This document shows positions 47,197-59,600 of a DNA stretch of 64,000 nt, one piece after another (within the stretch, counting starts at the first letter, position 1; each line of letters begins with the position of its first letter). Made by a program: the position numbers and the translations under genes. The notes under the pieces were generated by a model. The model had not been told where the DNA came from. It searched no databases and saw only the letters and a program-made list of their open reading frames with translations. Source of the stretch: Lagopus muta (taxonomy: Eukaryota > Chordata > Aves > Galliformes > Phasianidae); NCBI RefSeq assembly GCF_023343835.1, contig NC_064444.1:18947219-19011218 (forward strand). Reading direction: 5' to 3'.

Positions 47197-50100
47197 GGAT
47201 GGAGTCTTCTGCACCCACAGTTTTTTATTTCCAAAGAGGACTGGTTTATTCTTGGTTTTTGTGCTGGAGAAATATTTCATGTCCAGTCCAGTGGTGTTTC
47301 TCCTCGGCCTTGACCTTCTCTGTTACCCCTGGAGATGTGCCTGTAGGTTTGTTGATGTATGAAATCTGATGAACTGGTTTAATTGATTTGAGCCCCTTTT
47401 TAGAAGGGCTCTCATCTTCAGGTACTTCCTCAGTGTCCAACAGAGGCAGAAGAGTTACTCCACCGTGTCCCAGAGACTTTTCTTCTGCATTTTGTGCATC
47501 TGAAACCAGCTTCTACAGGCCCATTTAATCTTCCTCTTTCATGTGGTTTCTGACAACTGAGTTTCTCAACAAAGCAGAGCTTTGTTTTTTATTCTGTAGT
47601 TCTAATGAGAACATATTATTTATCACAGTATCCTCTAATTGAGTTGTTTTTCCTTAAGAAAGCTACCCAAAAGCAGTGGGACAGACACAGGAAATTCACC
47701 TAACTCAGGCCTTCCAAGGGCTCAGGCAGGGATGTGTAAGCCACGCCAACTCCATTGGAAGAACTGCTCTGCCAACTTTCACTACTGTGTTGATTCTTGG
47801 TACTAATTCGTATTCCTGAGCGTCTAGAATGGCCAAGCAGCATCCACCTAAATATACGGTTGATCAGATGAATGTAGGCTCAAAATGTCCTAAATAAGAT
47901 GTGCGTATTTTAAATGGACTTTCCTGTCACAGCTCTTTGCTCCATCCATTTATCACCGTGTGAGCAGATGGGAACAATTCAGACGCTCATTTTTGCCAGC
48001 TGGCTGCTATGAGGGGCGATCATCACCCTGGAGGCACTCTTGGCAGAGTGATGTTGTGAGAACTTTTGAATTAATTCCATCCACTGTTTGTCTGTTCAGG
48101 ACTAAGGGAAAATCCTGGCAGCCCCCACTGGCCTGGTATTTAGATGGTGTTCTTGAGAATAGCATGAACAATGTTTCTTTTTTGGCAGATTTGTGCTCAG
48201 AGAGCTCATCTAGATCAGGCCCACTTGGCTCTGTACTTTGTCACTTGAACCAATGGAGATCTGTTGAGCTGCAGTCCGGTTGCTTCCTTTCTCATGGGAA
48301 GCTGTGTGCTGTCTCTCCTCACCTGACAGGATATGTTATCCTTGTTCAGGATTTATGTCTTTCTTTGAACCTTCAGATGCTCAATTCCTTCATGTTAGCA
48401 CTGAATGTATACGGGTTCAGTAAGGTGTCTAAGCACGTGCATAACTTCAAACTTCTGAGCAGCTTTCATTTATTTTTATGAAGTCTGTCACATGCCTGAA
48501 GTTGGACACGTGCTTGGATGCCTTACTGCAGTGTCCATTTGTGGTTGAAACACAAACCACCTCAGGAGAACTACTTGCAAGGAGGGGCAGCCCGAGCTGC
48601 GAGGGGCCGAAGGGTCTGGCCCCACCTTACACTGCAGCACTTCTTTGCGGTACACAGACTGCAAGCACTGTGAGCAGCTGCTCCTGAGTGGTTCCTGGGA
48701 TTTTCTTTAGGCTTTTTGCTCTACTGTCAACATGAGCTTGGATCCTGATGGAGAGAGGGTAACGTCCAGGAAAGCGTTGAGAGCCACTCCTGAAGAAGCA
48801 GGCTGGCGTTCCTTGGCTTTTTAAATTGTTAATTTACAATGACGTGCTGAGACTGCGTGTGTTTGGTGGGTTTTTTTGCACTATGCTGTACATTTGTAAA
48901 GTTTTACAGAAAACAATAATTAAATATGCTTCTTTTTTCTCATTTAGTCTCATGCTGGCATTTACTCACATTTCCCCCCTTTCTCCTTACTCAGCTTCCC
49001 CTTCCCATCAGAGGGGACTGGTAAGTGACAATAACGTTCTGAAATTTAACATTCACTTGTGAGATGATGCACTGGCTGACCCACTGATGGACTGTGATCA
49101 TCTGTGTTAAAACTGATATTCAGCTTTGTGAAGAGAAGACTCCTGTAAGGCTGCTCTAAGTCAGGCCTGCTCTCCGCAGGCACTTGCTCACCCCTCACTC
49201 CTCCTGAAGACCAAGGATTTTCACAGTGTGCCTTTACTGGTGACAAGTGGAAAACGGCCGAAGTTAACGTAACTGTGCCATCATCTTCCTTCAGGCTTTG
49301 GCCACGGTTGTGCTTTGTGGTTAGCAGCAGTCTTCTCACCACCAGATGGCACCTAAACCTTAATTGCTAATTGCAAATACAGCTTTTCAACAAAAGCGTA
49401 GTAACTTTTCCTTGAAGAGAGCATGCCTACAAGGTCTGTTCCATTCTATTTACTACAAATTATCACATCTGAGAAGTCTGAGAAAAAGACATTCAGCTAA
49501 ACTTGGCTTAACAAAGTCACCTCTACTCCTCACATTGCCACCAATTGTTGATTCTATCACAATGTCAGCTCGTGAAGGTGAAGCCACCTCCATCATCCTG
49601 CCACTTAGCACTGTTCAATAACCACTTTCTGAAAATGTGAGCAAGAATGCCATAGCAGCAGAATTGACCCAGAGTTGGCCATTTCTTCAAATTATTAATT
49701 ATTGTTATTATTATTACTGTTGATACTGTGGTGTACAGAGGATACACCACCCTCTGGTGATTCTCAGTTCCTTGAATTTTGTTCTCTACTTCAGAAGGAA
49801 AGTGAAAAATAAAAGGAGGGCGGATGTGAGGAAATAAAACCCTCCAGGAGTTGCTGCTCTTCCACTGCACTTTGGCACAAAAACTGTAGAATAAAAGAGA
49901 AGCTACTGAACAGAGAATTCCTTTAGTCTGCTTTTAATACCCAATTTATCCACCACTGACTGGCTGGCTATTTTTGTTTCATTTTTTGTCAAGAGAAAAA
50001 AAACATTAAAATGGCAGTCGTCAATAATGTTCCACCACAGATTGCCTTAAAAGGTAAAATCATATTTTCCATTCTCAGACATTATTTCTGCATTTGGTTT

Positions 50101-50207
50101 TGTGTGAACTATCACAGTGTCTATGAATATTTGACCCTTAAAATCTTGGTTTGTCATTAAAGTCTACCCAGTATGACATGTATTGATGACAGGTTACAAG
50201 TAGAATA

Positions 50208-50213
50208 TTTATT
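50208..50213 (-). other. DNAAF1: Candidate DNAAF1 polyadenylation signal
   Basis: TTTATT on the plus strand reads AATAAA on the minus strand, about 420 bases past the DNAAF1 stop. The distance is typical for such a site. Confidence 0.45.
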
Positions 50214-50634
50214 TAGTTCAAATGACAGAAACATGTTGCAATATGGATTGAAACTAAGTAACAAGCCATAAGTTACAGAAGAAACATTTCTAGAAGGATG
50301 CAATGGAAAGGAAAGGACATGACAGAGTGGAATTTAACCTTAAAACACAAGTGCCCTCACTTCTACTGGTAGTACAGCTGGAAAGCTGCCCCAGAGAGGA
50401 GCACCTTTGGAAGGGGGAACACGAGGCACTCCTTACCTGCCCTGAAGGTCATGTGTTGGAGCAACATCAGTGCTGAATGACTGAAATACTCTTGTTTGAG
50501 GCACTGGGTTTTTATAATAAGTATAAGGTCTGTTTTAACAAGCAGTTCCATTGCTGAGCTTTGCATCTTGAGAACAGCCGTACGCAGTCAGCCAGGCATG
50601 ATGCTCCAGATATGATCTGTTGTATTGAAAGCCA

Positions 50635-53600
50635 TCAGTCTAATCCCCTCTCACTGTCCGTGTCGTCATGGGGTTCATGAGAACACTCCTCACCTTCAGC
50701 CAGCAGCTGTACTCCTCCACCACTACTACTCCCTGTTAAAAGGCAAGTTAAAGGCAGGTGAAACTCACTGGTGATTTCTAATTCTGGAAATAGAAGTGTG
50801 GAGCCCAGTTTTTAAAAAACATTTAGATTAAACTCAGCAATGACTCGTGTAAAAAAAAGAGAACGCTTTAATTTTTAATTCATTAGGATTCCTATGTAAA
50901 CAAAAAGCAGAGGTGATTGTTAAGTTACATTGTGGACTTACAGTTTTTTGTTTTGTTTTTTTTTCCACAAGAGCTCAACACATCCCTAACGTCAGCACAT
51001 ATGTGCCACCCATTCTTCTCTGTGATTAATTGCACGGCTGTAATCTTACCAGAGCAAGCAATGGTGATCTTCCTGCCCCCTTCCTGTTGGCTGGGGTCAT
51101 CTGGCTGACTGCAGACTGATGACAACAGTAGGTTATTAGGAGGTTGGGGGGTAATCTCCTGTACCAAGACTTTACTGGGCTTAGCTGGTTTGTCTTCTTC
51201 TGAATAAGAAGGCTCTGTGAAGAATTCTTTAACAAGGGGTCTCAAGCACTCCTTTTCTTGCTCTTTATGGATCTTATGCACATTTGAAAAAATGGATGTT
51301 GCAGCTTCTCCTACTGAGTCCTCAAATGTGTTTTTATTGCTTTCCTCTAATACAGAATCACCATCATTTGTCGTTTCAGAAATTATTTCAATCTTTGGGT
51401 GATATTCTTGCTGGAAAGGTAGAAAATGTAATTGAAAATATTACTATGTTAGATGTAACAGCAAGAATAGGTAAATATCACTTGGATCCATACATTATTG
51501 CTAGTCTTGATGTGTTTTTCTGTCAAAATGTACAGAAGACCTGCTTCATAGCCATTGTTCTGCTTTTTTGCAAACTGATCTTGGGTTAAGTATGTCACAC
51601 ATTAGCCATGAGCTGATCATAAGCTACTAATCATTCCTACAAGAAAAGGTAACTGCAGCAATTCAGCAATAGCAATTGCTGAAATCTAGAACTCTTTTCT
51701 TTTCCAGTTCACTGTACCAAAGTGAATATGAGCATTACATTAAAAAAAACAGAGGATCCTAATTGCGTAGACCAGATCAGAGTAGCACGGCCCTTTGATT
51801 TACCCAAGCTGGTTGATATTGAGTCAACCTGAACACAAATTTCTTTTTATATCAGACTGAATAGAAACAAAAACCCAAAAGTACATACTTCAAGAGCAAG
51901 TCACTGACAAGGGCAAGAGGATTAATGGGCTCAGATCTATTATATTACCTTAATCATAACAAGAATTTAACTTTGGCACTTCCAGTGCTCAGGAAATGAC
52001 CTTAATTAAGAGGCAATGGGAACTCAAGGCTGGATTTCTGCTGAAGAATTTATTCTGAAGTGGAGGGTTTGGGGAGTAAAGCAGCAAGACCAAGACCAAG
52101 AGGTCTACATTTCACCACTGTGAGCAATGCTTGCATGACTCACTTACACAATGCACTGAACTTTGCTAGGACTTACAGACACTGCCCAAAAGAGGGATCT
52201 GACATCTTTAACTAACTGCATTTAAGAACCAAACGCCCTGGGGAGTACGAGAGCTGCCAACACACGCTTTATTAATCCTCTTTGTGCCCTGCTCTATTCC
52301 TTCTCTTATCTTCTATTTAACTGGAGGCTTTGTTGGCCAAGACATTTTGCGACACCAGTACAGCACGTAACCAGAAGAGCAAGAGAAACCCATGCCTTAC
52401 ACAAAATTTTACAAGTCCCTCCAAGCTATTGCAGAACTGCATACTCTATCAGCCTACTTCCAGCACGGCACATATGAGCCACCAGCAGCACAAGAATCAA
52501 AGCTGTGCTTTCAATCTTTGTTGTTTTATTTTGCTTCTTCCTCTTCTGTTTCTGTCTATAGTCTTGCCTACCAGATTAATCTGAGCATGGACCAAGTGGG
52601 CTGGCACTGCATTGTGTCTCTCTAGTTTAAAGTGAAGCCAAAGAGTTTTGATCTCTGTACTTTAAGTTGAAAGGTTTGCTTTTATTCAGCAGTAGGCTAT
52701 CTGGACAACCTACTCAGTCCTCTGCAGCTAATTCGTACTGGTGAAGTATACTTTACGAATAATCTTAATTTAAATACTATATTATAAGAAACTAATCTTA
52801 TTTAACTGTCACATTTTTGAACTTTAGTTTTTCATTCTCCAATTTCTACAAGGCAAAACTTAAAAAAAATAAAATTAAAAGAAAATTTACAAGGGGATAA
52901 ACAAGATCTGCCTAAACATCCATTTTAGTTTATAAATACACAACTGATTGTATCTCCCAAAACAGCATTTCACAACTGAGATTACCTTCCTTTTGCAAAA
53001 CATTAGCCAGGCAAACTTCATCAGTGGTACAATTAAGGATCTTACCTTTTGAATAAATATTTCCTCTTCTGGAGGAAATTCCTTTACATCTGTGTCTTCT
53101 AAATCAGGTAGTTCCTGAAGACAATCACAAAGTCAGTGGGAAAAGTTAGCTCAAATAATAAATATGACATCTTCATCTCCCTGGGAATATTTTTAATACA
53201 GTGCTGTTCCAGGTAAGGAGCTGCAACTAGAAAAACTGGACTGTCATGCTCTCCAAGATGACAGTTTTCTGTGTTAAACATGTGGGAAACAGACAATTCA
53301 TCTGCTTCCAGAAATAGTAAATGGGAAAGGGATAAACAATGCCAAGTGGAATGCTCTTTTCTACTATTCTGACTATGAAAACAAAAAGGAAAAAAAAAAG
53401 AAAAAAGAAAAAGAGGAAGAAAGATGGATAGACAAGAAGACACTAACACAATTTTAAAAGGAAATGTGGTTTACATCTCTTGGCTGTCTCTTATCTATCA
53501 ATAAACTTAATCTTAACTGTAATTCATCTTTTTGGTAAAAGCCAAAATAAGATCTTCTGACTTTTTGAAACAATTTCTCAGTAAATGTTTTACTGTGAAT

Positions 53601-56600
53601 GCCATGTAATTAAGGAAATGGAACTGGAAACTTGCTCAGAATTTTTTCCGTCAGACAGGATCAGTTCTTCCAGGTTTCCATTAGAAAACATTTTCTAAAT
53701 CACACGCCAGTTGCTGACAATGAAAGCAAAAATGGAGGGTAAAATACAAAATGTCAGGTAGAACGTAATACCTTTCTAGCAGTTTCTCACTGCAGTCTAA
53801 TGCTGGTAAAAGCACCTCCTTTAGTACTATGTTTTAGAGCAGACTGGTTTTGTACAGCTATTCACTTGGCACAGCAGCATCAGGATCATCTGATCTGCAG
53901 GGTCTTGTATGTGAAGACGCATACAGAAATAAAACAAAACTTGTTTCCTGATGTGGTCGTGCTGGTGTAGCACATCCTGAATTCACACCATTTTAGAATG
54001 AAAAATGCATGCATTAGGATTGATTGTAGGTTGGTGTCAGAAGGGAAATAGCTGTTAGTTCAAACGCTGCTGAAGATTACGCATGAAAACTAGTTTGTGC
54101 ACGTCTGACTTGTTTCTGCTCGACACAGGGACGTCAGATCCAGCGCACTATAAATCTTCCCCTCTCTTCTCACTTGTGTTACTACTGAGACCGTCCACGG
54201 GCTCCAGTATTTGAATAAAGACTACAGACTTCTTCAGAAATCCTAATTTACGGCATCTTCTCAGCCACCCCCTGCTATGTCAGTGCTAAATGCCTCTGGA
54301 AAATCTGCAATAGCGTAAGTATTGGAGGCTGCTGCCAGAAGCTCCTGACGTTAAGTATCAGCTGTAGAACAGCATAGCATAGAACACTGAAATGTGCATT
54401 AGTATGAGATTTGTTGATTTTTTTTTCCCCTTCTGTAGAATTATAATATTCCTACTTCTTCTGTGATGAAAGAAACTTCATGTAGGCATGCTGAAGCTTT
54501 TCTTTTATACTGTGTTACACAATGGTGCCATACAGCAGCAAGAAAAGAGCTTGTATTTCAGCCCTGCGGGTTCTGCTTATGAAAATCACATTGTATATAC
54601 TTGAAATTGCTGCCAGTTCTCTCCACTACCCTTGTTAAGTCTATTATCAAAAACACCTGAATAGGAAGATGCAGCAATAAGCCCTTACTGAAACAATGAG
54701 TTGAGCTTTACAGTAATAGGATGTTTTTTTTTCCTAGTCATTAAGAGCACAGAAGAGATGTAAGTGACTTTTCTAAAGCGTTTCAGTAAGAATTTAGTTA
54801 GCAGTGTTGCACAAGATATATTAACTACTCTGTAAAATCCTAAACTCAACAGTTTGCAGTTGTGTCATAATCTGGCACTGTCGGTTTTGCAGTAGGGTTG
54901 TAGCTAGAGTATACTGAATAATACTCCTTTGCACTCAAATTGTATTTCTCAGTGGTCACACTCATGTCTTCGTGGCCAAATATGACAAAATGCTTAAATG
55001 TTTGCATCATCAGATAGAAATCTTAGAAAACAAGAATACATTAGAAATGCTAATCCTTTACTGCCTACATGAAACATGGAAATATGCTTGCAAGTTTTAT
55101 TTTGAGAACCAATTATAACATCCAATATTACCAGCTAATATTGACAATAACTGGGTGGCTATGTGCTCCTTATGTTTTTCCTATGATCGTTTCTCTTCTC
55201 AAATGAATACTTCATTGGAGTTTTCCTTAGAAGGACGTATTTGCTCCCTGGATTCTTTCTATTGTGATTTCTATTTTTCACATGGAAGTCCTTGCTAACT
55301 CTCTCCACAGAGATCTCAGACCTAGAAGTTCAACTTCAGGCTATCTAATAGCCAAAGGACAGAACAGACTTTGGTAACAGTAGTAAATTCTTTCCACTTA
55401 ATTTTTTTTTTCTCCTACTTTTCCTAGTAGTGGACCTTTCTTGGAAATCTGGCCATATACTTTATCTAGCCAGGATGTCAAAGGAATTAATTTGGAGTAG
55501 ACAACAAGCAAACCAAAATCTGAAAATAAAACCAGAATCTAATACATACACCAAGTCGAAGTTTCTCTGGTGTCTCACATTTGATCTGCTCGATTTCAGC
55601 ACACTCAGCCAGTTCAGGAACCACAGCCCTTTCAGAAGCTGTCTTCTGTATTGGAAGATCTAAGAAATAGAGATAGCAAGTTGAAGAGAACTAGCTGAAT
55701 AAAAGACTTTGTGTGCTTGCTGCAACAGTGAGCACTGTAGAAGCAAATAGCCAAATTCAGTGTTTTGTCATAACCTTGGTTCCCTTTACATTTCATAAAT
55801 ATTTGTACTTTTCAATAATGCATTCACGTATTCATGTAAAAAAAGTATTCTGTGTGTGAAGGCACAGAGCTGTCTCTGAGTGAAGCCCAGCTTTTGCTAG
55901 AAGAAACACTATACAGACTTGGGAGCAAGGGAAGCCTGTAAGCTCTCCTGTACTGTCATTAAATCTAGCATACATGAGAAGTAGAGTTCCAGTTTCATTT
56001 ATCAGAAGCTGCAGACTGGGCACTCCGAATAGTTTTCTTTGTAATATTAAAATAATATTTTATCCAGAATGACTTGCTTTCCAGCTCATTGCTATGGAAA
56101 TCTAGTAGAATGTTTTCAGCTACGAATCAGCTGTTTGGAATCACAGGAAAGGAGAGCTACACTGAGTCTGCTGGGCTTATCATCTGTACTTCTCCAGTTT
56201 GGTTTGATTCTTCACTCTGTACTTTACCATCTATCTTCCTGTTGAAGTCTGAGCATTTGTAAGAATTTGATTCACGTGCAGCCTCAGGAATCTTTCCAGA
56301 TGGGAAGTCAGTGTTACCTCCTCTGTCTATTAGGAGCGTTCTCACATCATCATGAGCATCAAAATTTTCATTTCCAAATTTCTCTGTCTTCTCTTGAGGT
56401 TCTTGCTGTTTTGATAAATTTGATATCTCTGATGCACTGTAATTTTCTTCGTTACCTGAATTTGCAGATGCTCCTATAGAAGAAATGAGTTCACTAGAAC
56501 TGCTGAGTTAATCTGTTGTTACTTATTATAAATATCGAAACTGCATATGGTCGTATTAGCATAGCCAAAGATGCACATCAAAAGCTCCTGGTTTGCTTGA

Positions 56601-59600
56601 GCAGCTATTCACAAATCAGCAGTCTTCCCAGCACTGTGGCACTGCTGTGGGTCTTCCCATCTCAGTTCCCCTGCAACTACAGTTCTCCAGCAAGATCTCA
56701 GCTAGAGAGTGCAATACAGTAAATAATTATGCTATATTTGTATTTAAATTTGAGAGGACTCACTACATTTAAAATATATGCTTGCACATTTTGATGATCA
56801 GTATCATCTACTTTATGCAATCTATCAGCTTATTGCAAAACTTTTACTTGTTAGTCAGCCATGTCTGACTTCAGAGCCTGTACAATGTCAAAATGTACCT
56901 CACAAATACTTCTCTACAGGGTAATACTCCCTTATCACTTGGCTTCAGTCTTGTTTATCCTGAAACATGCATGATGTCCTTGAAAATGTTAGGCTGTGGA
57001 TTATCAGTGGTCATAAATTTATTCTATCTTGAATAATGAGAATTAGTGGCATAGAAAAGGGCAGTAAGTGAAACCTTAACTAATTAAAGACCTTCCTCCA
57101 ATTCCCTGCGTTATCACTGTGGATAGGCTCTAAGTTTAACCAGTTACAGTTAATTAAAGCAGCAGCACAGGGGTACCTGGAAGCGGACTTGTGGTTAATA
57201 TGGGGTTGTGCTGGAGCCCCCAGGTGCCTGAATCCAGCTCCATTCTGCATCCTGGGGAAATACAGCTTTTGGGTTGCTACCTGCCTCCACTCACCAATAC
57301 TTACTGCAGCTACTGTGGCACTGACTTGCACCTGCTTTCTCTGGTGCAGAGCACAACAGCTGGAAAAGCTGTGACAAACATCTAAAATATGAACCACAAA
57401 CCTTCTATGATGTCTGTTGCACCTTCATTTCCATGTTTTGCACCTGCATCTCTTTCTTCTATATATTTCTGTGTCTTCTTTTCCAATGCTTTTTGCCTGA
57501 TTGCAGCTAAAGCATCAATGCTATCTTGGATCTTTTTTCTCTCTCTAGTTTCCCATTTTTCCCTTTCTGCCTTCTCAGCTTCAAGCCCTCCAACAGCCCA
57601 GGCTTCTGCACAGGCTCTATGGAAAAGAAAAGAGCTCACTGTAATACAGCCAAAAAGCTCATTGCTCTGACAGAAGAGAAATTTAAAATAGTTTGTAACA
57701 GCACCAAGTATTTTCAACAGGGAAAAGGAAGATAGCAATAGCAATCCCTTATGGAGCAGGGCTTCACCTGCATCTTTTCTTGCAAGCTGAACGGCAACAA
57801 AAGAAATAATATTATCTAAGCATGGGTGGTTACAACACCAGAGATCCATCAGGAGTTGTGATCATGGCTCTGCTTTCCCAGACACCTGCTCAGCTTCTGT
57901 TGAAATTATGACTCGATTCTGCAGTCTGTAGACATTCCTGTAGAATAATTCTGTTCAATACTTATCTTCTTTTTTTTTTTTTTTTTTTTAAAGGTATGTA
58001 GCTCTCTCTAGTATAATTCTATTGTAATGAAAGGCACCTGCCTGCAGTAAATTAAACCAGTCTTTTCTTTCCATGAAAATATTTATTAAAAAATAGACAA
58101 GATCATTTGAGCCTTACTGCTGTGAAAAGAAGATGCCTCTGCTTCTTACCTATCCTTTGGGAATACTGGTCTGTCATCCAGATACGTTAGCTGTTTCAGT
58201 CGAACAGTAAGTGTTTTTCTATAATTAGTGATTTTCTTAATCACTTGATTTCCCATTAAATTCAGCACATGCTAGAGAAACATGGAAATAATTTTTAAAA
58301 GTTGAGCTGCAAACAAACTAACAATCCAACAAACAAAAAGCATACAGCTTGGGTACGCACTGCCTCTAACCTTTCAAAAACAAATAGTGAATAAAACAGT
58401 TGCCGTAAGTCATCTACAAAAGGGCTAATAATGTTTAATAATAATTATTTTAGATCAAGACCCATCACATGCTGGACTACTGGACAAAACAGCTTCGTAA
58501 GATTCACTCATACGCTTAATCCATACCCTCAGCTGTATTTGGCTTACCAAATTAGGCATTGTCTCCAGAACAGTTACAATATTTGGATCACTTAAGTTGT
58601 TGTGGGAAAGATCGAGAACAGAAATACTTGGACATTCCTGCAAGTGTTGTATGTCTTCCACTGTTTCTAACTTATTGTGAGCAATCTGCAGAGTGTTCAG
58701 GACTTTTAGACAAGCTGTCAGACAGAAAGAACACAATGAAAGGAGAGAGCCACTGCTTCACAGAAAACTGTCTGGAGCAAGTAGAATTTTCAGCATCACT
58801 GTACTGAAACATGGGTAGCTTTTTTCTCAAGTTTGTTGCTCTGCTTATACATATTTTTTGGCTATGCCTCCAAAGCTGCTTCCTTCACCTCAGGAAAAAT
58901 AGTTATTTGTTTTAATACTGGTTGGTTGTTGTTAATTCATGTTTCAAACTAGTTAGTTACACAAAAACTTCTGTTTTAGATTACTCTTAATGTACATAAA
59001 AGAAAATAGTCCTTTAACAGATGTAAAAGATTTGGTATCACATCTGCAACTGCCAAAGCAAATTGTAACTGTAAAGTAAATGGTAAAACACAGATTGACA
59101 GCCTGTCTGCAAAACAGAGGAGTACCGAGATGGTATTAAGAAGTGAGGAAATACTAAACATTTCTGGGTCTTTGTATTTAAGTAGTAATTATGTGTTTTC
59201 TGTTTCCTCATATACTTAAACTGCAGAACTGTTAAACTAAAATACATAGATTTGATTTGATAGTCGCCTCGTGGACTTCGGTATTGGATACTGTGCAACA
59301 TTTTAATACAAATAATAATAATTTAAAAATGAAACTACTGTCAAATCTTATGACTATGGGCTTCTTGTAACTCAAAACATCCTTCACCAGCAGTCCTTAC
59401 AGAGATTCTCAATGGTCTTGACATAGTTGTTACTCAGATTGAGGGAATCCAGCTTTTGTAAGGACTCCAGGTTTTCGATTCTGTTAATTAAATTGAGCTG
59501 CAAGTAGAGGCAGCGCAACTCTGTCAGAGCCTCCAAATTCTCAATTTTTGTTAAGCCATTGCATTCCAGCCACAAACACCTCAGCCCAGTGTACTCTTCA

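Larger units (their letters stand above)
46412..50634. other. Convergent HSF4/DNAAF1 3' regions
   Basis: No gene is recognised between the two stop codons. The left part is HSF4 3' untranslated sequence, with an ATTAAA at 46995-47000 and an AATAAA at 47191-47196. The right part holds the DNAAF1 3' end. A 173-codon open frame (47960-48481 plus) has no family resemblance and no splice support. NOL3, MATCAP1/KIAA0895L, EXOC3L1 and E2F4, which follow HSF4 in human, are absent here. Confidence 0.5.

Noticed and set aside
47960-48481. 173-codon plus-strand open frame after HSF4
   Set aside because: Looks like random coding of 3' flanking DNA, with no conserved motif.
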